Assembly (NCBI RefSeq): GCF_014652515.1
Contig: NZ_BMYY01000004.1
Span: forward strand, 186,001 to 250,000
From: Bacterioplanes sanyensis
Lineage (GTDB): Bacteria > Pseudomonadota > Gammaproteobacteria > Pseudomonadales > Oceanobacteraceae
Length of the DNA stretch: 64,000 nucleotides
Direction: 5' to 3'
Shown one piece after another: positions 35,037 to 43,662 of this stretch (position 1 is the stretch's first letter; every line of letters begins with the position of its first letter). The position numbers were made by a program, and so were the translations under genes. Below the pieces are notes generated by a model. The model saw only the letters and a list, made by a program, of their open reading frames with translations, did not search any database and was not told the origin of the DNA.

Positions 35037-35537
35037 TTATAAGCGCTGCAAACGTTCACGCTGGTAATCGTCGAGGCTAACGCTTAACCCCAGCCTTTCA
35101 ATTTGAGCATCCAACTCACGTATTTGCGCCGTTAGCTCCTCAAGGGTCAGGGTATTGTTTTCCAGCTGATAAACATATAAAGAACCGTGCAAACTGTAAT
35201 AGCGCACGATGATCGCATCGACATTATCCTCTGCCAGTGCTGCTTCTAACTTACGACTGGCCCGATAAATACGGTTTAACTCACCTTTTAACGCCAAAAC
35301 GTAACGCACATCGGCCATCCAAGGTTGCTGGCGCAACAGATAAACCACCAATGACAGCACGGCAACGGCAGAAATAACCGCAGCCAGGTTTAACCACAAG
35401 CCATCATTGCTGGGCCACAACCCATGATACAACTCTGATAAACCCAACCCGACAACAAACAAACTGGCCATCAGCCCCCATTGCAAGCGTGACACCTGCC
35501 GCTGGTAGCGATCTTTATCGATGGATTTAAACGCCAT
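35037..35537 (-). CDS. DUF3087 inner-membrane protein
   Basis: The 166-residue protein has two membrane segments near residues 20-38 and 48-66, then a coiled-coil soluble tail (LTLEELTAQIRELDAQIERLGL). The start FKSIDKDRYQRQ is typical of DUF3087. The function is unknown. It is followed by threonine synthase after 95 bases and preceded by the terminator of the TonB operon. Confidence 0.8.
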   Translation of the reverse strand: MAFKSIDKDRYQRQVSRLQWGLMASLFVVGLGLSELYHGLWPSNDGLWLNLAAVISAVAVLSLVVYLLRQQPWMADVRYVLALKGELNRIYRASRKLEAALAEDNVDAIIVRYYSLHGSLYVYQLENNTLTLEELTAQIRELDAQIERLGLSVSLDDYQRERLQRL

Positions 35538-35554
35538 TTCTTACTCTCTTATCT

Positions 35555-35589
35555 AAAAAAACGGCCCGAGCCTGAAAGACCCGAGCCGC
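35555..35589 (-). terminator. Terminator of the TonB operon
   Basis: On the minus strand an imperfect CGGCTCGGGTC/GGCTCGGGCCG hairpin runs into T7. It lies about 25 bases after the TPR gene stop. Confidence 0.8.
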
Positions 35590-35614
35590 TTTATCAGCCA
35601 ATACGGCGACGTGC

Positions 35615-36901
35615 CTAACGCACCTCGGCCATATAAGCGCGACGCTGCTTTTCACTTTTAATGTAAGACAGCCATTGATTAGCAACCTTATCATCAGGAT
35701 CACTGGCCTTGACTGCCGCAAAGACCTTCTCTGCACCGTCTAGGTTGTCCATATTAAACATCACCAGACCTTTCAAGATACGAGCACTGTGAGCGTTCTT
35801 CAGCTCATCGTCCTTTAATGCCTGATTGACGTTGCTCAGCGCTTGCTTCCATTCTTGGCGCTCAGTATGGATTTGGGCCAGCTTAAAGTAGTCATCGCCT
35901 TCGCCCGATGCCTTGGCTGCTTTTGCCATCACGACAATCGCTTTGTCGTACTCTTTGGCCAGCATCCAAGCATCGCCCAGCAGTGACAAGTTACGCGCAG
36001 TGGCTTCGATTTTTTCCTCTTTGAGGCCTTTCTCGATCACACGCGCAGCCTTGTAGGGCACCTCCTGCGACAGCAGCGCCTGAGCCAGGTTTACCAGCTC
36101 ATTTTCTTTTTGCAGCAAGCCTTTGTCGTAAGCCGTCTCCAGCGTCGACAACTCTTTCATCGGCTTGCCCAGCTCGCTGTACACCGCCGCCAGCTGCACC
36201 CAATACTGCCCTTTAGGGTATAAAGTCGCTAAGTCCTGCAGACAGCGCGCCAAGTTTGGATAGTCGCGGTTCTGGTAATAAATCGCGCGTTCCAGCATCA
36301 GCCAGTTCTCGCGTGGTTTTTTACCGTCTGCCTTAACATCCGCGATGGCGAACTTGATATCTGGCAAGGCCTTTTTGTACTGATCCAGCTGAAAGTAGAT
36401 CTGTGCGCGCAGCACATGAGCTTCAGCACTTGGCTTGTCAACCAAGCCAAACCAGCGATTCAATGGCCCCAGAGCTTTCTTGTAGTCTTCCTGCACCAAG
36501 TGCAACTTGGCCAAGCTATACAAGGTATTTTGCTCCAGACTTTCTGGAATCTCATCAATCGCGACCAGTTTTTCGTAGGCGCCAATGGCATCGACGTAGT
36601 TTTCCTGGTTGAAGTAGACGTAGGCAAACATGTTGTACGTCATGGCCTTCTCATAGGAGTTACGACGCATATCAGACAGGTCCTGAAGTTCTTCCAGGGC
36701 TTCCTGATACTTTTGCTCATCGGCCAACTCGCGGGCTGTATCCAAGCGCTTAAACACCTGCTCACGCATGGTTTGCACACGCTTCACTCGCTTCTCACTG
36801 CGAGACGAATCGCCCTCAGCGGCCACGGCGGTGGTTGGCACCACCGCCAGCAGCGAGCAAGACAACATGCCAGCAGCGATGACAGTCACTAAGTGTTTCA
36901 T
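35615..36901 (-). CDS. TPR-repeat protein of the TonB operon
   Basis: The 428-residue exported protein has a signal peptide (MKHLVTVIAAGMLSCSLLAVVPTTAVAA). The rest is tetratricopeptide repeats, about nine, with the A-x-x-x-Y-x-x-A/G pattern: EALEELQDLSDMRRNSYEKA, YVYFNQENYVDAIGAYEKL, IHTERQEWKQALSNVNQAL. Such proteins scaffold partners in the periplasm. It is the last gene of a six-gene operon with TonB/ExbBD. Vibrio TonB2 systems have TtpC; this TPR protein is a common companion of the DUF3450-type cluster, but its partner is unproven. Confidence 0.88.
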   Translation of the reverse strand: MKHLVTVIAAGMLSCSLLAVVPTTAVAAEGDSSRSEKRVKRVQTMREQVFKRLDTARELADEQKYQEALEELQDLSDMRRNSYEKAMTYNMFAYVYFNQENYVDAIGAYEKLVAIDEIPESLEQNTLYSLAKLHLVQEDYKKALGPLNRWFGLVDKPSAEAHVLRAQIYFQLDQYKKALPDIKFAIADVKADGKKPRENWLMLERAIYYQNRDYPNLARCLQDLATLYPKGQYWVQLAAVYSELGKPMKELSTLETAYDKGLLQKENELVNLAQALLSQEVPYKAARVIEKGLKEEKIEATARNLSLLGDAWMLAKEYDKAIVVMAKAAKASGEGDDYFKLAQIHTERQEWKQALSNVNQALKDDELKNAHSARILKGLVMFNMDNLDGAEKVFAAVKASDPDDKVANQWLSYIKSEKQRRAYMAEVR

Positions 36902-36914
36902 GGCTTACCTCCTG

Positions 36915-37535
36915 TCATTTTTCCAGTTCAAAGCGAATGATGTTACGTACCCCAGGCACTTCGATAGGCTGACCATCGACCACCTTGGGTTTGTATTTGA
37001 ACTTGGATGCGGCGCGCAGTGCTGATCGGTTAAAGATGCCTGGCGGCTCTGCTTCGACCACGATTGGGTCTTTCACCGTACCCAACTTGGTCACCGTAAA
37101 CTCGACCACCACATACCCTTCAATACCACGCTGAGCAGCGCGACGCGGGTAGTTAGGCGCGACTTTTACAATCGGCAGGTACTCACCATCACTGGTGTTC
37201 ACGCCGCCAAGTCCGGCATCCACATTTAAGTCGGCACCGATATCAAAGCCACCCACATCAAAGCCATCGGCAGATGCCTTAGCGACATCCGGCTTCGGCA
37301 TATCTGGTTTAGGCGGCTCCTGTGGTGGCGTCGGCGGCTTCTGCGGCTTGCGCTCTTTGGTTTGCACCTCGTCATCGGGCTTTTGCATAACAAAGCTTTC
37401 GATGCGACCGAAGTCTTGCTCGTTTAATACCGAGCCCCCGCTACTGATGAGGCTCTGCATTACCCAGAAGACAGCGAAGGTTGCAACCGCAGCAATGGCC
37501 AGAGAGGCGCCAAAGCGTACAAAGGCAGATTGCAT
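36915..37535 (-). CDS. tonB: TonB energy transducer
   Basis: The 206-residue protein has an N-terminal membrane anchor (about 8-30), a proline/lysine-rich spacer (KPPTPPQEPPKPDMPKP, about 65-85) and a C-terminal TonB domain (about 120-205) with PNYPRRAAQRGIEGYVVVEF and FKYKPKVVDGQP. It carries the proton-motive-force energy made by the ExbB/ExbD channel to TonB-dependent outer-membrane receptors. No receptor gene lies in the window. It sits 2 bases after exbD and 13 before the TPR gene. Confidence 0.93.
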   Translation of the reverse strand: MQSAFVRFGASLAIAAVATFAVFWVMQSLISSGGSVLNEQDFGRIESFVMQKPDDEVQTKERKPQKPPTPPQEPPKPDMPKPDVAKASADGFDVGGFDIGADLNVDAGLGGVNTSDGEYLPIVKVAPNYPRRAAQRGIEGYVVVEFTVTKLGTVKDPIVVEAEPPGIFNRSALRAASKFKYKPKVVDGQPIEVPGVRNIIRFELEK

Positions 37536-37537
37536 GA

Positions 37538-37945
37538 TTACCTCTCTGTTGCCAGGGATACGTCGTACACACCCGCGGCCCGTGCTGCATCCATCACAGC
37601 CACCAGCACTCGGGTTTTGGCTTCTTCATCCGCTTGCACGACCACCGTTCCCTGAGGGTTTTCAGCGTGCAAACGCTCAATGTTGGCCCGCACCTGGCTC
37701 TCATCGACACGGCGCTTATCGATCCAGATTTCGTTGAGGTCGTTGATGGCGATCAGGATGTTCGCGCGCGGCTTAGACTGCGCGGTATTGGCATCCGGAC
37801 GATTTACCTCAATACCAGACTCTTTAACAAACGAGGCCGTCACGATAAAGAAGATCAGCATGATGAATACCACGTCCAACATCGGCGTGATATCAATTTG
37901 GCCTTCCTCTTCGGACGCCGTCAGGTTAGAAAAACCACGTCTCAT
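37538..37945 (-). CDS. exbD: ExbD-family biopolymer transport protein
   Basis: The 135-residue protein has one membrane segment (about 22-42) carrying the conserved proton-path aspartate: ITPMLDVVFIMLIFFIV. A periplasmic domain with the family's NANIERLHAE and VQADEEAKTRVLVAVMDAARAAGV segments follows. It forms the channel with an ExbB and powers TonB. It is 14 bases downstream of the second ExbB gene. Confidence 0.93.
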   Translation of the reverse strand: MRRGFSNLTASEEEGQIDITPMLDVVFIMLIFFIVTASFVKESGIEVNRPDANTAQSKPRANILIAINDLNEIWIDKRRVDESQVRANIERLHAENPQGTVVVQADEEAKTRVLVAVMDAARAAGVYDVSLATER

Positions 37946-37959
37946 AATTATTTACTCAC

Positions 37960-38481
37960 TCAGTGATCAAATGTTAATTGATCTTCCAGATGAATCTTTT
38001 CACGGCTGATGTAACGGTCCAGCAATGACTGGGCAAATACCCCGGTCAACGCACCTACCATCCCTGCCATGGTCGGTATGGTGGCCTTGGAAATACCGGA
38101 AGCCATGGCTTTCGGGCTACCGTTACCAATAAAGGCCATCACATCAAACACTTCGATCATGCCGGTGACGGTGCCCAGCAAGCCGAACAGCGGAGCCATA
38201 CCAATTAACATTTTGATCGTGGTCATGTTGGCGCTCAGGTCATACTCCAGCTTGCTGATCAGGTCCTGACGGACCTGATGCGCATGCCAGGAGCGACGCT
38301 CAGAGCGGGCCTCCCACTCTTGAACCGACGTGCGCACAGAGCGCTTGTGGACAAAAGTGAAGTAAGCCACGCGCTCCAGCACCAACAGCCACAGCACAAA
38401 GATCAAACCTAAAATACCGTACAGAACGTCTCCGCCACGCTCCATAAATAGGTAAACCGGTTCGTACAGTTCAACGAACAT
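37960..38481 (-). CDS. exbB: ExbB-family proton channel protein (second, short)
   Basis: The 173-residue MotA/TolQ/ExbB protein has three membrane helices (about 15-38, 95-120, 130-155). GMAPLFGLLGTVTGMIEVF is the channel signature and GGISKATIPTMAG in variant form closes the second helix. It lacks the long N-terminal extension of the first ExbB. It lies 3 bases downstream of that gene, so the operon encodes two ExbB-like channels. Confidence 0.92.
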   Translation of the reverse strand: MFVELYEPVYLFMERGGDVLYGILGLIFVLWLLVLERVAYFTFVHKRSVRTSVQEWEARSERRSWHAHQVRQDLISKLEYDLSANMTTIKMLIGMAPLFGLLGTVTGMIEVFDVMAFIGNGSPKAMASGISKATIPTMAGMVGALTGVFAQSLLDRYISREKIHLEDQLTFDH

Positions 38482-38484
38482 AAC

Positions 38485-39852
38485 TTATGCCGCTTTTGAT
38501 TGTTGCTCGGCCTGGCGTGCCAGGATGCCGGTCGCGCGCTCTTCCAGAATCATCATCAGTTCACGCGAGCGGTTGTACGCCAAGGTGTGTAAGAACACAC
38601 ATGGAATGGCTGCGACCAGACCCAGAACTGTGGTTACCAGAGCTTGCGAAATACCACCTGCCATCAACTTAGGATCGCCGGTACCGAACAGAGACATGGT
38701 TTCAAATACGTCGATCATACCGGTCACTGTACCCAGAAGACCCAGCAGCGGTGCCACGACAGAGATGATTTTGATCCAGCCAATGGCGCGCGTCAGGCGA
38801 GGCACTTCAGCGGCAATGGCTTCACCCAAGTGCAGCTCCAGCGTTTCGGTGTCCGCACCTTTGTTAGCATTGAAGACCGCCATCACACGACCCAGAGAAT
38901 TGTTCTCGTTGGCTTGGTCAGACTTCATTTGCTTATAGACTTTGCTGCGCTCGATTTGCAGACCAATCATGCGCCAGATCGCCAGCAAAATACCGATCAC
39001 GGCCAGACCGATGATGATGTAACCCACCACACCGCCTTGGTCGACACGGTCACCCAGCTCAGGAGATTGACCCATAATCTTCAGCAGCTGACCACGTGAT
39101 GGATCGATCCAGAAACCGGTCAAGTCAGCACCACCAGCAGTTTGCAGCTCGCCCGCAGGGCCGGTGTAACGACCACCAGGCTGCTTATCTAACTCAACCA
39201 AACGGCCAGTTTGCAGATCCCAGTTCAAATATTTGCCGTCAGACACCACGTTGAAACCACCGACACGCGTCACGGTTTTTTCAACCGTATCGCCGCTTGG
39301 CAGAACAACTGGAGCTTGGTACTGAGCGATGTGACCAGAATAAGTGGCTTCACGCTGCATTTCGTACCACAGGCGCTCTAACTGCTCGATGGATGGCAAC
39401 TTAGAAGAAGAACCCGCCGTAGCAATCAAGTCCGTCAAGAACTCATCACGACCTGGCAATTGCGAGCTCACCACCGAACCTTCGAATACCGCTTTGGTGT
39501 CGCCAGACACTTGCTGCAGCACACCAAACAGCTCTTTCAACGAACCCATGCGCTCGGTTAAGCGCTCTTGTGCTTCGGCGATTTTGCCTTCGTTGTCAGC
39601 AAACTGCTGCTCTTTCTGGGCACTCAGTTGCTCTAACCGCGTGCGTTGTGCCTTGGCATCGGCAACCATCTTCTGTTGCTCTGCTTTCGAGCTGTTGAAG
39701 CGTTGCAAACGCTGACGAAACTCTTGGTTGTCTCGCGCTTGGCCTTCTTTCACCAGATTTAACAGGTCGTCGACGCTCAGCGATTCTTCGGCCTGCACAA
39801 AAGGCGTCGAAATGGCCAACGCCGCTGCGACCATTAATGCTTTCAATTTCAT
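38485..39852 (-). CDS. ExbB-like proton channel protein with long periplasmic N terminus
   Basis: The 455-residue protein begins with a signal peptide (MKLKALMVAAALAISTPFVQA). It then has a coiled-coil periplasmic part (about 25-130) and a second soluble part. The MotA/TolQ/ExbB domain (about 275-445) carries VAPLLGLLGTVTGMIDVFE. This is the TtpC-like type seen in Vibrio TonB2 systems, where it joins the ExbB/ExbD/TonB complex for receptor use. The overlap with the DUF3450 stop is one base. Confidence 0.9.
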   Translation of the reverse strand: MKLKALMVAAALAISTPFVQAEESLSVDDLLNLVKEGQARDNQEFRQRLQRFNSSKAEQQKMVADAKAQRTRLEQLSAQKEQQFADNEGKIAEAQERLTERMGSLKELFGVLQQVSGDTKAVFEGSVVSSQLPGRDEFLTDLIATAGSSSKLPSIEQLERLWYEMQREATYSGHIAQYQAPVVLPSGDTVEKTVTRVGGFNVVSDGKYLNWDLQTGRLVELDKQPGGRYTGPAGELQTAGGADLTGFWIDPSRGQLLKIMGQSPELGDRVDQGGVVGYIIIGLAVIGILLAIWRMIGLQIERSKVYKQMKSDQANENNSLGRVMAVFNANKGADTETLELHLGEAIAAEVPRLTRAIGWIKIISVVAPLLGLLGTVTGMIDVFETMSLFGTGDPKLMAGGISQALVTTVLGLVAAIPCVFLHTLAYNRSRELMMILEERATGILARQAEQQSKAA

Positions 39853-40628
39853 TAGTTGGCCTCCTGTGGCGCTGCTACCGGCACCTTGATGAGATCAGGT
39901 GCTGCCTGTTCGCGGGCGATACGAATACCTGCCATTACACGGCTTTTATAAGACGCATCTAGGTCTTGCCACTCGCGCAGGTTGTTATTCCACACACCCA
40001 ACTCTTTGCCGTCCAGCGACTGATAAATCAGTGCCACACGACCCACACGCAAGAAGTCTACTTCACGTGTTTCGTTGTTCAGCTCTAAGGTGCCGCGATA
40101 AGACTCAATGGTACGACCGTAATCGACCTCAGCTTGGTAGGCTTCCAGCACTTTGCGGTATTGCTCCGCCATGGTGACATCAGAGCGACCCATCAAAGAC
40201 TTCAAGCCTTCAACGCGCTCACGGCGCTCATCCGCAAGGAAGGGCACGTCGGCTTCGACAAAGCGCTCAATGGCGCCAATCATTTTCAACATCAGCGGCG
40301 TAATCTGGCGCTGAACCAGGTTTACTTGGCGAATGCTGGATTCGATTTCATCCAGTTCTTGTTGTTGGCTATTGAGCTGTTTATCCAGTTGCTGAATGTA
40401 AACATTCAGACCATCGATCTCTTTTACCAGACCGCGATATTCACGCTCAGCTGAGCGAATCTGGTCATCTACGGCATCAATTCGCTGCTGTGATTGCTGA
40501 GCCTTGTTGACTCGCTTGGCGCCATCTTCCAGTGCTTTATCGACTGTGTTGGCTTGCGCACCGAAGGCTACTCCGGCGCTGATCACTGCAGCTGCCAGAA
40601 TATTACGAGTTCGCAGTTGCATCGGCAT
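39852..40628 (-). CDS. DUF3450 periplasmic protein of the TonB operon
   Basis: The first gene of the TonB operon. A signal peptide (MQLRTRNILAAAVISAGVAFGAQA) leads to a coiled coil (KEIDGLNVYIQQLDKQLNSQ, about residues 55-110) and the DUF3450 core with FLADERRERVEGLKSLM. The family always accompanies the two-ExbB TonB cluster in marine gammaproteobacteria, but its role is not known. The start is chosen at 40628; an ATG at 40622 or a TTG at 40646 is also possible, as the ribosome site is weak. Pho-box-like repeats lie 81-120 bases upstream. Confidence 0.88.
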   Translation of the reverse strand: MPMQLRTRNILAAAVISAGVAFGAQANTVDKALEDGAKRVNKAQQSQQRIDAVDDQIRSAEREYRGLVKEIDGLNVYIQQLDKQLNSQQQELDEIESSIRQVNLVQRQITPLMLKMIGAIERFVEADVPFLADERRERVEGLKSLMGRSDVTMAEQYRKVLEAYQAEVDYGRTIESYRGTLELNNETREVDFLRVGRVALIYQSLDGKELGVWNNNLREWQDLDASYKSRVMAGIRIAREQAAPDLIKVPVAAPQEAN

Positions 40629-40708
40629 AGTTGTTACCCGTGTCAATCTTCTTTTGCCTGTTACCAGGCCCCCAAATAAACCCGCGCAGGGTAAGGTAGT
40701 TATGTTAC

Positions 40709-40748
40709 AAGTCTGTTACTTGACAGAAACGCTGCAGTTTTATGACAG
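40709..40748 (-). promoter_or_regulatory. Candidate Pho box: phased CTGTCA-like repeats
   Basis: On the minus strand four 7-base elements start every 11 bases: CTGTCAT, CTGCAGC, CTGTCAA, CAGACTT. The first with its AAAA spacer is a perfect Pho-box half-site, the third matches six of seven, and the other two are weak. PhoB binds tandem 11-bp-phased repeats. A sigma-70-like TTGACA upstream, 18 bases before CATAAA, overlaps the first repeat. Confidence 0.45.
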
Positions 40749-41253
40749 GAACGCTGGTTGTTTGTCAAATAATGGCAGCAGATCTACCTACCTTTAAGCA
40801 GCGCGCATCTTACTGTTTTTCATAAGAAATCGCTCCTTTTTCTTGTCTTTGTCTTAAATGACCGACACCAGAAGTGCCAAACTGATAACAAACTTCTAAA
40901 TAACACCCAAAAAACGAATTTAATTTGGAAAAATCGACAGCACCAACAGATGATTTACACGCTTGTCTGTTGCGACATAAGGGGACCACTCACCACATTG
41001 GCCCTTTCAGATTTCACGCACGGGCTAAGCCGCAAGCGAACCAAGGGGTTAATGTGCGTTTTGCCGAACCCATACATAACCGTGACCGCATTAGCCACCA
41101 GGTTGTAAGTAGTTTCACAGGGTACGATGCGCCAGGCCCGAAGGCAGGAAGAGAAAACAACAGGCAACAATGCAGCGGGCGCGCTTGAGCGCGCCCTCAT
41201 GATAGGAAATACGCCGCCGCACTGCGGTTAGCGGCCGCTAACCTGAACAAGTT
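40749..41253. other. Intergenic stretch between the TonB operon and DUF2147 gene
   Basis: No convincing gene is seen. Short open frames have no family trait. A perfect hairpin, GGGCGCGC-TTGA-GCGCGCCC, is at 41177-41196; it lacks a T tract and may mark the end of the DUF2147 transcript or be a rho-independent-like stop without uridines. The left end includes the TonB operon promoter region. Confidence 0.5.
41177..41196. terminator. Strong GC hairpin downstream of the DUF2147 gene
   Basis: Eight-base arms GGGCGCGC and GCGCGCCC around TTGA, 58 bases beyond the DUF2147 stop. There is no T tract on either strand, so terminator function is uncertain. Confidence 0.4.
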
Positions 41254-41724
41254 TCAATGATTGATGGCCACGCCATCCGCCTCATAGCGCAGCCATTGCT
41301 GACTACGGCCCAGCCAAGACACACCGATGTAACCGCGCACCTCGAGAGATTGGCCGTCCTCAGCCACATCCAGCTTCGACTTATAAATGCTGCCAGATTT
41401 AGGATCGAGGATTTGGCCGCTGCGCCACTCCCCCTCACCCTCTTGCTCTAGCCCCCACATAAAGGTCAAGCCTTCAATCGGCTGGTCCTTAAAATCATCT
41501 GGGCACTCTTCACAGGTTTTGCCCTTATCGTCGGGGCGCAATAATTCGACGATGGTACCTTCTAATAGACCTTCTTTATTAACGCGGATTTCCACCACGC
41601 TGGCTTGCGAGCCATCTTCGTCATCAATGGTAACCCAGCGGCCTTCGGCTGGGTCTGCACATAAAGAAACGGATACAAAGCACGCCGACACGGCTGCAAG
41701 GTGAGAAAAAAACGAACGAAACAT
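41254..41724 (-). CDS. DUF2147 exported protein
   Basis: The 156-residue protein has a signal peptide (about residues 1-22, ending SLCA) and the DUF2147 fold. This opens with AEGRWVTIDDEDGSQASVVEI, passes two cysteines in KTCEECPDD, and closes with SLEVRGYIGVSWLGRSQQWLR. The family is a periplasmic or surface beta-barrel-like domain of unknown role. The ATG at 41724, with GGGGA before it, opens the signal peptide; a longer frame has no signal and was rejected. Confidence 0.88.
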   Translation of the reverse strand: MFRSFFSHLAAVSACFVSVSLCADPAEGRWVTIDDEDGSQASVVEIRVNKEGLLEGTIVELLRPDDKGKTCEECPDDFKDQPIEGLTFMWGLEQEGEGEWRSGQILDPKSGSIYKSKLDVAEDGQSLEVRGYIGVSWLGRSQQWLRYEADGVAINH

Positions 41725-41980
41725 GGTGAGTCCCCAGAATTTATGAGTGTTGTTATTGTCATTTTGCCCAGTACAGGCTGAATCGATTATATAAAGCTGC
41801 CTTCGCCTGTCCAGCCACAGACCAGCAAAACCTGTGCATACCGGTGGCACTGCCAAATAGGACAATTCCTACAAAAGTTAGCAGTCTCGCATAACTTTCT
41901 GAACTTCCTGTACAACAATATATCTACCCAAATCCTGTACACAACAATACAACCCAGTACAGGGCAACTGGAGGTTATAG

Positions 41981-43291
41981 ATGATGAAAGTATCTCAACT
42001 GATCGCCGTATCTGCGGTATCACTGGGCCTAGTCGCCTGTGGCAGTGATGACAACAACGATAAAGACTACGCCTACCTTCGCGTTCTTCATGCGTCAGCC
42101 GATGCGCCGGCAGTCGACGTGCTGGTCGATGGCAAAGCCGTGCTAGAAAACGTGAGCTTTCAACAAGGCTCTGGCTATTTGAAGGTCGAGGCTGGGGGCC
42201 GTGATGTTGCTCTACGCGTCGCAGGCACCGATACCATTGCCCTGCAGGCCAGCCTGACACTAGAAGAAGATGGCCGTTACTCGGTGATTGCCCAAAACCA
42301 AGTGGCCAACTTGGAACTGGAAGTGCTGGATGACACCGCTCGCTATAACAACGACAGCACGGATGTCACCGTGGTGCACGCCGCCCCCACTGCTGGCAAT
42401 GTCGATGTCTACGTCACGGCTAACGGTGCCGATTTGGGCCAAGCGACCTTGAGCGACGTGCCATTTGATGCCAATGCATCCTTAGCCGATGTCGCCATGG
42501 GTGACTACCAAGTACGCCTAACGGGCGCAGGCAGCGACACCGTCGTGTATGACTCAGGCAGCCTTGCCATCGCTGGCGACATTACCGCCGTTGCCGTCGC
42601 CAGCAGCAAAGGCGCCTCACCCGTCACCTTATTAGCCTGGAGCGATAGCGTCACACCCGTGTTGGATAACAGCGCAGAAGTGCGCGTCGTGCACGCCGTG
42701 GATGCCGCCGACGTTGATGTATACGCAGGCGGCAACAAGCTGTTGGACGACTTCTCCTTTATGGATACCAGCGGAGGCTATGTCAAAGTGATGGCAGGTG
42801 AGTTGGATGTGGCAATCACAGGCGCTGACAGCACTTTGCAAGATGCCTTTAGTAATCTATCCGCCACCTTGACCCTAGCGCGCGGCGAGTCTTATACCGT
42901 CATTGCCGCAGGCGACACCGGCGCATTGGCACAAGCGCAACTGATCACCTTGATGGACAAACGCAATAATGCCTCCAGCACCGACGGCGATGTGCGCTTA
43001 GTGCACGCTTCATCCGCCGCTGCGGCTGACCCCGTCGACATTTTTGTTTATGGCCAAGGCAGCACTCAACCGGCACAGCCTAACTTTGCCGATGTCACCT
43101 TTGGCCAAGATACTGGCTACGTCGCCTTACCGGCCGGTACTTATACCGTCGACATCGCAGCCGATGGCACCACCACACCAGCCATACCAGGTACCGATGC
43201 CATTGCCATCGAAGCTGGTAGCGTTAGCACCGCCATTGCCGTTGGCAACGGCTCGGGTTTATCCGCCATTTTGTTAAATGACCAGCGCTAA
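41981..43291 (+). CDS. DUF4397 repeat lipoprotein
   Basis: A lipoprotein with lipobox LVAC (Cys20) and 436 residues. Four DUF4397 Ig-like repeats are visible by the motif V-x-VHA: YLRVLHASADAPAVDVLV near residue 31, VTVVHAAPTAGNVDVYV near 127, VRVVHAVDAADVDVYAGG near 232 and VRLVHASSAAAADPVDIFV near 336. The DUF4397 family is common in surface-exposed lipoproteins, perhaps in adhesion or matrix binding, but no role is proven. GGAGG precedes the ATG by 6 bases. A terminator follows. Confidence 0.9.
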   Translation: MMKVSQLIAVSAVSLGLVACGSDDNNDKDYAYLRVLHASADAPAVDVLVDGKAVLENVSFQQGSGYLKVEAGGRDVALRVAGTDTIALQASLTLEEDGRYSVIAQNQVANLELEVLDDTARYNNDSTDVTVVHAAPTAGNVDVYVTANGADLGQATLSDVPFDANASLADVAMGDYQVRLTGAGSDTVVYDSGSLAIAGDITAVAVASSKGASPVTLLAWSDSVTPVLDNSAEVRVVHAVDAADVDVYAGGNKLLDDFSFMDTSGGYVKVMAGELDVAITGADSTLQDAFSNLSATLTLARGESYTVIAAGDTGALAQAQLITLMDKRNNASSTDGDVRLVHASSAAAADPVDIFVYGQGSTQPAQPNFADVTFGQDTGYVALPAGTYTVDIAADGTTTPAIPGTDAIAIEAGSVSTAIAVGNGSGLSAILLNDQR

Positions 43292-43298
43292 ACGCCAA

Positions 43299-43323
43299 GG
43301 GCCTCCTAAGGAGGCCCGTTTTA
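43299..43323 (+). terminator. Terminator after the DUF4397 gene
   Basis: Stem GGGCCTCC/GGAGGCCC around TAA, then GTTTT, 8 bases past the stop. Confidence 0.9.
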
Positions 43324-43484
43324 ATGACTACTCACTCTTATAAAGCTACCTAACAGCAATCAGACTCACCCCCTGCCAGCTCACTCTCATCGGCTAACCC
43401 AACAACCGATGCGTCGTTCCATATCAGAGAAAACCGACCCATCCCATCTCGTTTGAGAAAGCACAACGCCGCTGGGCAATCTAC

Positions 43485-43494
43485 TACCAAGGTC
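43485..43494 (+). promoter_or_regulatory. Direct repeat TACCAAGGTC, copy 1
   Basis: Ten bases identical to the copy at 43587-43596. Both lie upstream of the acetate-type symporter operon, so it is a candidate activator-binding site. Confidence 0.4.
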
Positions 43495-43586
43495 GTCCTG
43501 TTCCTATAAGTAACACTCCCAGAAATATCTAAGTTATTGTTTTATAAGGATAAATTTAAATTTAAGAAGTGATCACTGCAAGTTAA

Positions 43587-43596
43587 TACCAAGGTC
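43587..43596 (+). promoter_or_regulatory. Direct repeat TACCAAGGTC, copy 2
   Basis: Second copy, 67 bases before the DUF4212 start. The position fits an activator site close to the promoter; see the first copy. Confidence 0.4.
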
Positions 43597-43662
43597 TATC
43601 TTCTTAACCCGCCGACACTCCCCTAGCTTGAAATGGCATCTAATAAAAATCAGGAGGGGGCT

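Larger units (their letters stand above)
43324..43662. other. Regulatory intergenic stretch upstream of the symporter operon
   Basis: No gene is seen in these 339 bases. It carries two copies of TACCAAGGTC at 43485-43494 and 43587-43596, 102 bases apart in the same orientation, between which lies an AT-rich run. It should hold the promoter of the DUF4212/symporter operon. Confidence 0.55.

Noticed and set aside
40925-41200. Short open frames between the TonB operon and the DUF2147 gene
   Set aside because: Low-quality translation, no ribosome site, and both strands open over the same stretch; treated as intergenic DNA.
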